Shown: positions 34,719-49,700 of the stretch, one piece after another
How positions within the stretch are numbered: position 1 is the first letter of the stretch
How the letters are laid out: each line of letters opens with the position of its first letter
Origin: Lophius americanus
Taxonomy: Eukaryota; Chordata; Actinopteri; Lophiiformes; Lophiidae
Assembly (NCBI GenBank): GCA_037951165.1
Contig: JBBDHG010000063.1
Coordinates: 1,550,001 to 1,614,000 of the forward strand
Reading direction: 5' to 3'
DNA: 64,000 nt
The notes under the pieces: model-generated
Seen by the model: the letters and a program-made list of their open reading frames with translations, nothing else
Database searches by the model: none
Told to the model about the DNA's origin: nothing
Made by a program: the position numbers and the translations under genes

Positions 34719-37700
34719 TCAAGCGGAGGTGACGTTGGGTTGCAGTTGTTGGCTGGGATCGAGTTGAGTCTGGAGCTGCTGCGGATTAGGATGGTGCGGA
34801 AGCTGCGAGAGTGACGGCTGTTGAGTCGCGGCGCTGGAAGCGACGGTTGACTGGGTGGACAGCTGAGACAGCTGCTCGTTGTTGGCCAGCGATTTCAACA
34901 CGGCATTCTCCCTCTCCAGAACAGAGTTCCTCTCACACAGCTCCTTGATCTGCTCCTTCAATACCTCCACCTCTTCCCGCACTGCATACATCAGATGGCT
35001 TTTCACCAGGTCCTGCAGGAGGAAGAAGAGCGTGATATGAAACAACAAGTAGGACCAGGCTGGAAGAAGCAGAGTCACGAGATTCCTCATTTTCAGACAA
35101 GGACATCAGAATGAAACTCAGGGCTAATGGCTACAAGTGTTCATGTCATCTTTCAGGGGAGGGAAATATAAAGGAGGTTATAGTTCTATGGAGAGCTTGG
35201 AGTAGGAGCTAGCAAGGAGTAATGAATATGTCTAAATACAACACATTTTATATCACATACACATTATTGTAAGAAAAAATGTTACAGGGATGTGTGTTAT
35301 AGATGGATTTTTCTTACCATTGCCTGCTCTATTTTATTATCAATGGCAGCAACATTAGTTCCAGAGGATCTGCGTGATGGGAAAGAAAGTCATGTTAAAA
35401 ATTAGAATCTCATATACTTCCGAAAGAATTTTCTAATCTTGGCACCATTTCTTCTGTCTGATCAGTCAATTGAGGAGGAAAAACTAGAAAACCTACTAAA
35501 CAATTTATGTATTCACAATCCTGGCTAATCAATCCACCATGAGATCACCACAGGAATCTAGGGCACAACATATAAAATATCCCGCCGCCACTCCTCGACA
35601 TACCATATACATAACAGTTACAATATAGGTCAGGTCACTGAGGCTACAGAAGAGGCTTGGCTAGAATGCTGTCAATAACGCATCTCTTTGTGAACCTGCC
35701 TGATTCAATGCAATAATGTCGAGGGTAGGTGGACGAGGATTTAAACCTATGGTGGAAGAGGATTTAAACCTATGGTGGAAGAGGATTTAAACCTATGGTG
35801 GAAGAGGATTTAAACCTATGGTGACACTGTATTTCCGGCGCACAGAGAAGTGCAACAAGTATTTCTTCCCTTCACAGAGCGAAGTTGTCACACAACTTTT
35901 CCTTATAGAATGCATTCATAACGCTCGGTGATGCACTGTCACCTCTCTAACAAGAACTTTTTCACCAATTTGTGCTTCTGTAGTTCTTCTACGGAATCAG
36001 ACAACACAGGTTTCAGAGCTTATATTCACGATGCACGTGAATAAGCCTTGAAGGACCACTTTAAGAGCTAAGCACTGCTGACCGGGAACACCCAATAACA
36101 CCTCAAGTTTTGAGAGGCTCTCGCTCAAAAAAAGGGTTTGGGTTAGCCTTGGCCTTTGTCAAAGTCACCCAGATCCTTAAGCTCGCCCATGTTCCAAAAC
36201 CCAAAACATCAACTTGTTGCTTATTTTATCCCACCAACTCACAGGTGCCTTTGTAACATGATAGTCCATGTGATTGTAACGTCACCGGTCAGGAGTTGTA
36301 TTGTTATGTCTTATCAGTGCATAAAGCCTTTCTAGTCTGTCTTGACTTCTCATAGTGTTGGTAAAGGCCACCACACAAGACAAAATGTCACCTTTCATTC
36401 ACACACCAATGCTACTTGTGGAAAACATGGAAAACAACATGTTTTCCACATGTGGAAAAGTGGACAACTGCTCACAACTGATCTCCTTCCTGACAGAGTC
36501 AAGAAGGAACTCAGTTCATTGCCTCCACCAACGAGTCTGCTATCAGAAATGTCAGTCTCATCAAACATCACTCTGATCAACTATGACTGTAAACGTTTGT
36601 CATCCACAGATCTCAGATCACACATCATAGTCTGACAAAGGTCACATTTCTTTGAGCAATGCTTTACGATAAAAGGTAATCACAATATCTGCTGCTTCTC
36701 TGCCGTTCGCGTGGCCAGACGAGGCGCGCGCTCCTCTCGGAGCCCGACGTCACTCATTACCTGTGGCGCGTCCGACACGAGAGCCGCGGCTGGCAGCTTT
36801 CATGCCGGCCCGCTTCCCGGTGTGAGCAGCAAGGCGGTCTGTAGGAGAAGGTGCACGGCATGACGCTGTCAGCGGCGGACGGCAGCGGCAGGGAACGAGG
36901 TCACCGGATACGGTTCAGTGGGGTAACGGCGAGCACATTTATAGTAGTGAAACATGAAGCAGAGGGTGGAGGAGGGAGAGGAGGCGGGGAGACCGAGTGT
37001 TTCATCATAGTTTCTGATCTGAGTGAGTGAGCTGTCAGGAGGCCTGCTCATGCCACTCATGAACAAAGCTGAACGATTTAACGTTAAAAGGATAATATAG
37101 ACAGTCATTTCACTTATATGCTAAACTAATTACTTAAACGCACACAATCATTGACAGCTTTGAGAAAAAGCTTAACTTAATTTCCAACTTGGTTGTACAT
37201 ATACGCCGAACAGCCATGACAACAAGCCTACATTGGTTAGCAGGATTTAGTCCTTGAAACTGATGGGATGTTGAGTCTGATGGCTAGTTGAAGTCCAACA
37301 ATAATAATAACTTTACTTTGAATGCTTATGTGAGCCGCGTGTGCCTATCAAAGTGGTCTAAGAAGGGACAACTGGTCAAAAGGCAACGACAGCGTCATTG
37401 GGCATCTGAAGATCGCCGTGGGAGCGCCTGACCCAAAAGACAAGCTACAGCAGCACAACTTGCAGAAAAAGTCCATACTGGTTCTGATAGACAGTTTTCA
37501 GAACACATACAGCGCATCACAGCATGCTGGGTCTGTATAGTTGCGGACCGGGAATGCATTTTAGATGCCTACCCATGTCCCTTACCTGTTGGGAAAACTT
37601 TGCTCCCGTCATTTATGGGACAGATCAGAATTGTACCGACAACCTAAACATTGTTCAGGACCGAACCCTAAAAAAAAAAGAAGGTCTTCACTAATGCCAC

Positions 37701-40700
37701 TGACCTGTTAGCAGGACAATGCTTCCTGCCACACCAGAAAAAAGGGACCCTTGATCAAGATATTGACTTGTCTCCACATTTCCCAGATCTCAGTCCAATT
37801 GAGCATCTGTGGGATGAGTTGGAAAAACAACTCAGATCCATGGAGGCCCCATGTCGCAACTACAGGACGCAAAGGATCTGCTGTTAACTTCTTGGTGCAT
37901 ACACTTGTTGTATTTTTCCTTGTTTGAAAGATTTCTGAATAATCATAATTCTTTCAATTAATATAGCTGTACAGTTTGGTGAATATATAGTTACCAGATA
38001 AGCTTTGGACTATACCTTTGGATGAATACCATTAGTACCATGAAAAAAACACCTGTTTATTATTGTTAATGAGTTTATTAAGGTTGGTTTGGTGAAGCTA
38101 GTATATATTAATTGGGTTAGGTGGTACAGAAAGAAATATAGATTACGGACCAGTCCTACTAATGAATGTGGAGAAGTTTTACTACTTGATCATTAAAAAG
38201 TAACGGGATAAAGAAAACCATTCAATAGATATATAGAGATATATCACTCAAAACCTCGGCTAGATGTTACAAGAACAGCCAGATCAACGTCACTGGGACT
38301 AGTGCTAGTGAACCATGAACATCAGTCAGCAATTTATTGGAAATCCATCCAATCTACATGTCGAGACAACTCAATCTGGATCGAGGCCAGATATAGCAAC
38401 ATTAGCATAGAATAAGAAATAAGAAAGAAAGAATTAAGAGAGAAAAGGAAAATGCCTAGATATCTATATATAAATTTGATCATTTGGAAACTGTAATTAA
38501 ATAGTTTCTCCACCAGAGGGCACTGCTCTTGTTTAGGTTCCTCCCTCAGAGATCTCAAGAGGCCTTCAAGTGGACATCAGTATTGCTATAGACTAGTCCC
38601 GAGGACACGATGTTCCATTCTTCATCACCATCTAATTTTATGTGTATGAGGCCAGCGGAAGCGCTGAGTAGATTGTTATCAGCAGGCAGGGCCGTGGCCG
38701 AATGCTTCTCATACCGCTGCCGCTGACAGTGTCACTCATTTAGCTCTGTCTTCTAACTTCTACCCTTGATCTGTCAGATATGACAAAGTCTTACCTGAGA
38801 AACATGGCACAATCAACAACACACACATGGTGTCACTCAGCCTACACATACTCATCACATAAAAACGAAGGAGTAAAGAATGCACATTTGAGGCGGTAGG
38901 AGACGCCCAAATTGACAATAATATGTGACCCCCTCGCGACTGGTTACATAACCAATGAATGGAATATATTTCAACATCTCTTGCAAAGAATGTGTGTTTA
39001 ATTTAAACGAGGCGTCAATATTCTTCAACACGCATAATGGAATCTCCCGCTATATGAAGTACAAAAGCTGACTAAACTCTGCGGACTTACACCCTTCCTG
39101 GCTAAAAGTTGAGCAATATGACATATTATAGACATTATTTCATGATCAGGCTTTATCCTCAGCACAGACCTCTTTCACTACTCGGTTATGGTGTGACAAT
39201 AGTCAGCTGGATTTGTTGAAAGACAGCTGTTTAAGAGCCTATTCTGGATATTGATAACAAAAGGGCAAAGTTTTCCTAGAAAAAAAAACAGGAAAATGTC
39301 CGTATATGCCTCGTGTGGATACATAAAATACAAATTCTATCCTCCCAAAATGCACTTTGATTTATTAAATTTGCCTGTTTTGTGTGCGACTGACTCCAAA
39401 CCCAAAGTTTTTTTTTTTATTATTATAATTATTATTATTATTCTATATTTTACTTTATTTATATCAGGGATCATAAACATATACATTAGAGTCAAAATAG
39501 AGATGTGATGCATTGCACCAGATTTATCTGCTAGCTAAATTCCATCTCTAGACTTTAGCTCTTATATGATGAGCGATGAAGTAGGGATCACAAAACTCAG
39601 ATGTCCTGATTGTATCCAGATTTATAAATAAAGGATTGTATAATTCCTCACATAAGGAAAAGAAATGTAAAAGAAATACATACATTTTCTTCCAATTTAT
39701 TAATCAAAGAACTTAATGAACACAAAGCGATGAACCTTTGCACATGGTCGTCAATGAAAGCATCATTCAGGAGGTCTAATAGTTAAATAAGAATTTTACA
39801 ATGATATGTTCAACATTACAATGGAAATTGAACTTTAAATTAAATTTCATTGAGCTTTCCGTTTTTCTGGTGGCGAGGAGGCGGGGGGTAAAAGAGGACA
39901 CTTTGGATCATTTGACATTTTTTATCTTTTCCTGTTTACAAAGATCTTGTGCAATCTTCATGCTGAAGTGGCGCACAAGGTGATTCCACACCGTGGGGCA
40001 AAGCCCTTACACCATATACTTTTAATCCTTAGTTTTTCACCCACAACCCATGGGTGTGGACTCATGTCTGGAGAAATGATGCGGTGACAAGTTGCTTTTG
40101 TCTTGTAATGCGATGGTTAATACTATGAGCATATGACTGTCTCATAGGACAACAACTACACTCTGTAATGGTTTAGTCCACTGCCCTTCTCCAGCCATCA
40201 GTATATTTTTACAGAAAATCCCAAATTCTCAAATGCTTTGGACTGATGATAAAGGAAGCTTTTGGAGTTATTGTGCTCCTGTAGTATTCAGGTATGTCAA
40301 ATGAATGAGCCCTGCTCATGTGAACACACGACTGCTTCATGTGTGACTGCAGCATTTCACATCAACTGAAAAGATATTAATATTCATAATGCACTAATAT
40401 CCTAATATAGTGTCACTGATTTTGAAGCACCCTGTCTTGGGGACCTGAAGGGGCTGGGCTGAGATGAAAGGTCTTGCACTTACTCTACCACTGATTTCGC
40501 AACCAACACCTTTGTAAACTTCACCTTCACTGACTGGCGGATAAGGTGAGGTAAGTTTACAGGGGCCTTTGTTCATAAGCTCTGGGTACAGTTTGGCGTT
40601 TGCCATGCAGTTGGCCATAAAATAGGAATGTCAATATAAAGTCCATTAAAGGCAGAAATATTTACACTCATAGTGTCGCATAGTGGAGCAATGAGGTTGA

Positions 40701-43700
40701 ATAACCTACATAACATTGAATAGATGTCATCCCTTGCCTCTGGGGCGGAATTGCTGACATATCTAAGAGCAGTAGGTATCCTTAGAAACTCTGTGAAAAC
40801 AAAGGTACATCTATTTATCTTGGCCTAAGACATGATAAGGCAAGTTAATTGCTGAACAGGCAAGGCCTGATCAAATACCCAAGGAGAACAGGTGCACAAG
40901 TAAATCTTACCTAGACACATAACTCGTTTTATCAACTAATTGTGATCATAAATAAACTTCAATATTTGATTCAGGTCTTCACTAATCTGGAATTTATTTA
41001 GTGTTGCTTCATAGTGTACAAGTACTGGCTAACACTGAAATCAACAACAAAAGTATACAGAGCAAATCTTTTTTAACCTTATATCAGATGTACATATATT
41101 TACTTTCATTTCATCCAAATCTTACATTTCAACTCTAAATGTTAGTTGCAGAGTGTGGCACGTGATGGGAATTCTCTCCTTTCTGAAAAAAACTTTGCAG
41201 AGATTTTTGTGCCTTGGGATTTGTGCTGCTTTATTTGTCTAGATGGAAACTAGTCAGTCATCGCACACATCCACTGTCAATGTTGTCTTGTTGAGTGTCC
41301 ACTGACTCGGCTAACATTAAAACCATTTGCCTTATATGGTTTAGGTACCATTTTGCCGCCATAACAGATCTGCACTAGTTCCGAGCTTTTGATCTGAACC
41401 AACATTAACATTTTAAGCAATTCGTGTGAAATTAGGCTGTAGTAGTAGTGGACATGGGAAAGGCTTTACTCTCTATGAACATCGACCAGCCTTGATAGCC
41501 AATGACCCTTTCACCCGTTCACCCCCACACACTGCGATATACAATCGCATCAATAAGTCCTCTGCATCCTGAGACCACTTTGGTAAGCGCTGACCACTGT
41601 AGAGCCAGAATACCCTACAAGTTTGTGTCGTCAAACCATCAAAATTTGATCCTTGTCAAAGTCATTCAGATCATAATGCTTGCCCATTTTTCAGGCAAAA
41701 ATATTGCCTTGCTGCCTAATGTATCCCATCCACTGACCAGTGCTGTAGTAAAAAGATAACCCATGTTACTCACATCAACTGTCATGGATTACAATGTTAT
41801 GGCTCATTAGTGTCTATGCGTTCGCCCCAACAACTATGTAGAGAACTACAAGTTACAGTGGGACATACTAAAGATAGAAGATAGAAAAGCAGGACAACAT
41901 ATGAAAGTGACTTTGCAAGTATTTGGTTCTAAGTCATGGAGAAAATCAACGTGTAATGGAGAAATGTTAAAAACTGACAAGAAGACAGTTTCAGGTTAAA
42001 ACGATTTTAGCCATTTCAGATTATTATTTTTTTTTGATGTTTCAGGTTTTAGACAGAAGAGGGTGACTATCTAAAAATGGTTCTCAGACGAAGACAAAAT
42101 AAGCAGAGAAAAAGGCGCCCTTATGGAGAAATTTTGTTTTGAGAGTGAAGTCTTTTGCAATGAACAGCGCATAGTTCTATATTGCAACTGTTGAAGCTTT
42201 AAGTACAAATTAAAGTAAAAAAGTATGTGTGTTGTTGACAGAAAAATTAATTCCTGAAACAATCAAGGGTATTATATATAGGTTTTCATTGCATGCAGTC
42301 TTCATGCTTAAATGCCAGTTTTATTACATGCAAGGACAGTCGTGATTATATAGATAGTCTGTGAGCTGATTTAGGTAATTGGAGGAGCATTATGGCAAAA
42401 AAGATATTAAGTAGATGGAAAATCAATTTTTTCTTTTGATAAAGTGTCACAGATATCTAAGTTATGTTCCACTTGAACAACCTTTTGTGATTTCATGTGG
42501 TTGCAACATAGTTCCATAAAAAGCAAAGGCCTTGACCGTGATCTACCAAGAGTCTCTGGTTATCGTTGCTCGCATGGAAACAAAAGCAGCTGTTGGCAAA
42601 ACTGTGGATCCAAACAGCGGTACACAAAGTAGAAATAAATGTAGCACACCAGGAAAAGTACAACTGGTGCCATTTTGTTAATTTAGTGCCTTCTATAAGC
42701 GGTAAATCCCCATCATTTGGGGAATTAAGTCAGAAAAACAGTGAGAGTTGTGGCAGCTGTGTCTCAATTCAGAACCACATCTTCCCAGAGCTGTATATGT
42801 ATTGTAAAACTTTCCTTTTTAGCAGAACCTATAACTGTAATTAACATTAATGCTTTTGGTCACGTTTTTGTATAGTTATTATTATTATTTATTTATTTAT
42901 TTTTTATTGATGCTTTTATCTGCTTTTGCCTTGTAGCACTTTGAGATTTGATCCAAATGTAAAGTGCATTATAAATTAAATGTATTATTATTATTATTAT
43001 TATTTGAAGATAGCAGTCTGACAAGGGCAACCCACTTCCAAGGCTTCTTCAAGTGCTGACTTATTTTCCAAGTTAGTGAAAGATCCAAGTGTTGGACAAC
43101 TGTCTTCAGCAATGTTATTACGAATTTGCCACATCTTTAATTTTTACTGTAACTTCAACTATCACTACTAATCAGCTCCAGGTGTCAAGGTTGCTAGGTG
43201 ACATCACTCTTTGTGATGCAAGGGCAAGGACGAACGAGCTGGTGACATAAGCAGTAAATTCCGGCTCATCGAAGGTTGCTCAGTGAGGCCTTGGTGGCCG
43301 ACTACTGCTATGCCAATGTAGACTGTGACACATCTAATGTTACAATTTATCTGTTTAGATTTACACGCCGCAAACTGACTCAGATGAGGCAGCAAATGTA
43401 CTGAAACCATTTTATTAGGTTTTGTTTGTGTTTGCAGTCCCTCAGAAAATGTTGATGGTGTCAGCTGCATATTTCTCTAAAACCAGTTTCATTTCCCGTC
43501 ATTCATCTTGTTTCACGCTTCCCTTTTTTATTTTTATCGAGGGCAAGATAAAATTGTTAAAGGCCCTTTGTCACTGTCCAGTGACAGGTTAACACTTTAA
43601 GCCCGTCACAAACTGTCTGCATGAGCCGCACACTTCAGCATCATCCATCACTTTAAGTGCTCAGAGAAGACAGCGACACAGAGTTGAAGTCGTTGGACAG

Positions 43701-46700
43701 GAACAGTTGCACAGTGGAGAGCATGCAGCACCAGATACCAGACTGCACTGAGGCTGTTAATTAAAGCCTGCGTTACAGAAAGCATGCACACACCCTGGCC
43801 GCCGTCATATGCTAGCAAGTTGAGTGCAATGACTTTGAGAGACAACAGTATTATTTTCATCCTCTTTGGCCATTTACTTTAAATGTTAATTAGACCAATT
43901 CCCTGCTAAGGTGTGGCTACATTGCGACTATAATGGAGTGTAAAACTGAGAGGAACGTGAGTGATCAGATAGTCAATGCTTTAGAGCTGTCAATTAAGCA
44001 ATTACTTAAATCAGCAACTATACTGTTATAAATATTTGAGGATTTAAAAGACAGACATATTACTAATAATATGAATTTTACTCAGAAACTGGGATTTTGG
44101 CAAAGGACTTCATCAAGAAGGATACTTTACAGTTGGAAATTTCAATCAATTCAACTGGCATATAAATAGGCTTGTGCCTTTTATATGACAAACTCTGTTT
44201 TTTGTCTTAGTAAACTGATACATTTCTGTCTCTGTTTGCTTATTGGAAACTGTTTTAAATAAATCCATTAATTCGCAAACTATTTCTGTGAGAAAAATAA
44301 TGAGTTGCCGCTGAGGATCAGTTTTACTTGTTTATAATCGGTTTAACCTCCTGACCGCTGGTGTTGCTTTTTGCACTGGATTCCATTGCATTACTTGTAT
44401 CAGTTTACGATCAGCGGCTAAGGGGAAGTATATGACAGAAGAGATTGTGGCCAAACTTTTGAAAATAACACGCTAGCTTTAGACAAAAAGCATTTTAAAG
44501 GACAATGTATAAGGTTACAGAAAGAGAGAGCTTCAAAGAAAGCATCGGAATCGGGAGCCGAGAGAAAACTAAGGAGACGGAGATGACGTTGAGGAGTCTC
44601 TGGACCGATTCTGTGCTTCCTGCCAGGCTTTGTTTTCAAACTCAATCCATGCAAGTGTAGAAAAGCAAAGCTCTCTGCTACTGAACACTGTACAGATGTT
44701 GTTACAGTCTTGCAGACCTGTGCAGCCCTATCCAGTATAGTACTGTACCTATCACTGAGGGCCTTTGAGTCCCTTAATCTGGTTCCAGACTGGAAGGCCT
44801 GGTAGAAAGCCTTGGAAGGGTTCCTGTGTCAACCACATTCAGGGAGAGAGGAGACAGAGATATGAAGAGGTGATACAGTGAAAGCAGCTGTAAGAAGACT
44901 TCCTAGAAATGTTTCCTTAAGCAACTTTAAGCCCCAAACTTCGGAAAATTCTAGTATTCAGAAAAAGGCTCTTTCAATGAAACGTATGGGGCGTTTAAAC
45001 ATAGTAGGAGCCAGAAGAAAGGAGTCTTAACACAGGAATGGTATGTTCAAAGATTTGGGACAGCTTCATAAACTTAAAGGGCCTCCCTCAGGCCATTTAC
45101 CTACAGTATGTTGGCCATAACTCACGCTTGGTTGTTTTCTGCCCCACCCCACACACAGTCAGGGAAAACAAGGGGGCAGGGGCAGCCAGAATCTGGTTTC
45201 CAGCAAAGAATTTGAATTTCTTCCCAGTTATTAACTATTGAAAAATGACTGCTCCAATTACAGAGTTAAAGGTTAAATATGTTTGAGGTTTGGGGTTTAA
45301 ACACTGTCATGTTACGGATTTTAACATTACCTCCCGTGTTCCTGTGAGCTACATGCACACTGTGTTCAATGTAAAGGAATGCATATTCGGGAAGGGGAAA
45401 GGAAATCCCCGCAGCCACTTGTATGCACACGCACACACATGCACACGCACTCATTAAATATACTCCAAACTCATGACTTTCAAAAACAAACCCCTTCTCT
45501 CTCACATCGAAACAAATGTAAATGCACACTGACATTAGCATATGGACACACATCCATATACTCACACCGTGGAGAACGCCTAGACGAGCCCGCGCACACA
45601 GACACAAGGAGTTGATTTACATCATGTGTGTGAATTTTATTGCAGCCAAGAACCTTTTCCTAGAAATTGCTGGCACAAACTCCCTCTGTCACATTACCTC
45701 ATGACTAAACACTCTCACAGTCCCCCTCCTATGCCTCTGCTTAATTTTACTTGCAGGTTATTGGGCAAGAACAACCTCCACACATCCACGCGCGTGGCAG
45801 GCACACACCACCACAGAAAAGCTCTCTTTCAAAGCTGAAACCTGCTGTAAAAGCCAGCTACTGGCTGGAATCATCAAGGTCAGATGAGTCCAGCAACCTC
45901 TTCATGAATGGGGCACGAACCAGAGGAGTCATCACTCTGGTTTCATGTAGCAAACACTCTATCAATGGCTCTCTTTGTAACGTTAAAATGTAAAATGTCA
46001 TTATCAATTTATGAAAGCCTTTCTTTGTAAGTCAACTCATCAATGTCTTTAGCTATGGTGAAAGGGCCATCTTCCTTGGAAACACATAGCATAGTGTGAC
46101 AGCCAGCCAGGGGAGTGACCCACCACCAGATACATCTTTTCCTTTTTCTACACTTCTCTGCGAGCACTTTACACAAAGATTACCGTCACAAATGCACAGG
46201 CTTTGCCTGCCGCTGCCCCAAAGCAAACATATGACCTGGCAGCAGATGCAAATAAACTATTGGTGCATTCTTGCTGCTTGACGTCATCCGTGTAAGTGGA
46301 GCATGACATAAGGTTTTTCCTGCAGTGTGTGCCTGCGCCCCAAACAGGGGCCACATCAATGGTTTATTTCCACGAATGGACGGCTTATCAGTCATTGAAC
46401 TGAGCATAAGGTGACCCTCTGTGGTTTTACTTGATGAGGTAAAGTGTACGTTATGTGGCAAGACGAGAAAAATGAAGAGTGTAAAGAGTAACAGAAAAGG
46501 CAGACACAGGCAGTACAACAGACTTTTAGTTAAAGTGTGTGTGGCACTGTCAGTAGTTGTCTTGTGTTTTAGTGCCAGTAGCTTAATTGGTAGAGAGTTA
46601 GCATAGAATAGAGTTAGCATAGATCTACATCCCATAGAACAGATGTAGGTCAAAAGTAAATCCAGCTAAACTATGGGAGTTTGGGTTGGAGTTGAGGCAC

Positions 46701-49700
46701 TGAGCTAATACACAGACATACCAACAAAGATTTCTGGAAGCTAACACCACACAAGCATAAATTAGTACCAGAGAACTTTGGAACCTAATGCTTGTAACTA
46801 CAGCTGGAAAGGGGTTAGCGATGTGTCATTAGTGAAATATTTCTTTACTAGCTTATCACAATTCTACTTCACCTATTAATTCATTTTAGAGCAAAGTAAG
46901 TGTGATATTAGACAGACCGACCACACAACAGCCCACATCTCAAGATGACAGCTAGAAACGTACATCCCATCAGCTGTGATGAAGACAAGGGAGTTCATAC
47001 TTTGAAGTTTGTTGAGCCTGAGTTTATAGCGACATTTGGGAAAAACTCTTAATGAAAGACTTAAGTAATTATGGTATTGTACGTGAGTATTTTCACTTGA
47101 AAGACACGCCCCCCTACCCAGAATCCATTTTTAATTTTGTACCCATGTTCCCTAAAAGAGTCCCCTCTTTGTGATTATGGTGAAAACTGATCAGAGTCAT
47201 TTTACAAACCATCACTGCTTGTAGAATAAAAAAATCACATCAAAAAATCATTTAATTGAAATTCGACAGCAGTTTTGTAGCCAGCTTCCAGAAAGTGTTT
47301 TGACTAGAATGGCACACAGTAGAAGTAATATACCTCTGCCAAGATCTAACAGTTCCCTTTCATACGATCAAGACTCAGCCAAAAATTAAACTGATAAACA
47401 TGCTGAATTTTTAACAACCAATTCTTATACAGCTTTTTTCAAGATCTACACCAACTGTCACATGCTGATAGATACCAACTGCCTTTATATTATTTAAATT
47501 TCCATAAAGACCAATGCATTATTCCCTGTGAAATAAATAGAAATGTCAAAATGTTCCCCTTTATCCAGATCTGCTCCAAATGTATAGTGGTCCGGCCCAT
47601 TATATTTTCAGAAAACAAAATGATAAGCATTCTCTGGGCTAAGCTCGTCCACAGCACAGAACAAAGCATACCTAGTTTAAAACCACGGATTTAGTGAGTG
47701 AAGTTCTTCTGCTGCTGAGAACAAATGAGGACCTCCACACCTGGGGTGGAGGTGATGACTGAAGGAAAGCCAACTAACAAACAGACTAGTGGCGTTAGCC
47801 AGAACAATACACCATTCTTCTTGAAAAAAAGCTTGAAGGCTGAGCGGAGGCAGCAGGCAAAGATGATGAACAACATGACTAGTTCACACACTAACTAACA
47901 TATACACATATAGCATAGAGGCAGAGCTTCTAGGGTTCAAAGAGGGAGGAGAGATAGGTTAATCATTACACTATTGATAAATACACAGTGGCCACTTTAT
48001 TAGGTACACCTATCTAAAACAATTACAGTCTTAATAGAGTGCTTATTCTACTAAATGGTAATTTTGGAGGTTGTGGTTGGTGGTGCTGTTGAACTATTCT
48101 GAGAACTTAAGAAAAACATTTTAGTATAATATAGTTTGGTTAACAAGCAAACATTACATCATTCTTGACAGAAGGATTCACTACAGTGCTGTGGTCATGG
48201 GTAATATTTATTAGCAAAGGATAATAAACTGGATGTTCAGGTACAAGGGTAGGTACTTTTCCTCTGCAGCCACTATACAGCTCTGAAAGTATTCAAGCAT
48301 GAATAATGCAGCCAGCCTTAGAAATGTGCTTATTTCTGCGGCTGAAGATACCTCACAGAAAATTGTGTGTACTTTGTGAGGAACTCTGGATAAAATGTGC
48401 CAACCAAATGTCATATGATATGACCAGAGAGCCCCACTGCGGAAGCAGGGAGAGAGCTGAGGAATATTAAATGAATAGAAGGTGGAGTGCAGTGAGAGGG
48501 GCTCTAAGTGAAAACAGGATACAGCAGTAAACCAGAGGTCAAAGAGGGGAGGGTAAAGACCCGATGCTACAAGCTGTCTCTGTGTGTCACTCTCTAACAC
48601 CTCCACCTACACCATAAGTTAAATCGCGGGGTAATGTCTATGATGAATTTGTCCCAAAGTTAGGGCTCGATTCCTCAGTGAGTTTTCCCAACCCCAACAT
48701 AGACAGTTATGCTCACACCAATCCACCCCCTTTAAAAGACACACCCCTCATCCACCCACACAGACAAGTCTTTCAATTCACAGTGGCAGAAACTGCGCCT
48801 TTCCATTTCAGGCCAAGACTCTCCTCCCCTTCCTACAAGGAGTCCAACATTTCATAAGGTCCCATTGTGGAAGGACAATAAACCTTACCTCCCCAGCATG
48901 AGTCCAATTACACACAGACCATAAATGCAATAGATCAAATCATTACACAAAATTACATGCAAGTCCTCTAAAAATGCTACAAAGGCATTAAGACATCAAA
49001 CGATGATATTTATTTGTTGGAAGTCATCTGTGAAACATTAAGATGAGCAAATCATATTCTAGGTATAAGAAAAACATCTTTAATCTCTGGCTTGTATCTC
49101 TGCAATTTTGTGTTCATTACTCTGAGGCAAAACTACAGGGTGGGGACAATCCTTACCAAATGGACAAAAGTGGTTTTCCACATTGTGCAAGCTGTGGAAA
49201 GGTCTGAAGCATTCCGTAACCTGTACTCAAAACGGCCTGTGGGTGCCCTAACACATATTGCATTAAAATACAGGGTTAAATTTTGATATAATAACCATCC
49301 TCTACTGCGGATGTTCAGAAAAGGAGTGATTTAAGGAGTGTTGAAGTGGATTGGTTCCAAAAAATCCACTGTACAAAAAAACATAACTCACATAATTCCA
49401 GGCTTGCATTGAAACATTTAAATACACCAGGGGAGAAGATCATTTCACGCATACTTATCCAGGGGAGATCTAGTGCCGCAACGCATTTTAAATATGCCGA
49501 TTTCAAAGCAGTACCGGTCTGCATCGTAGAGTGATTTATTCATTGCAACTCTGAAATATTTTAACATTTTTGAACGGTTAAATGGGCGAAAAGTCACTTC
49601 TGAGCAAAACCTCTTTGTCATATTCTTCTTCTGGGCGCTTGTTGTCTGTCCCCCCCGAGCTCACGGAAACATTAACGCCACCTTATGAACGAGAATGTGG

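Noticed and set aside
46565..46600. TAGCTTAATTGGTAGAG resembling a tRNA A box
   Set aside because: No B box or cloverleaf at the required distance.
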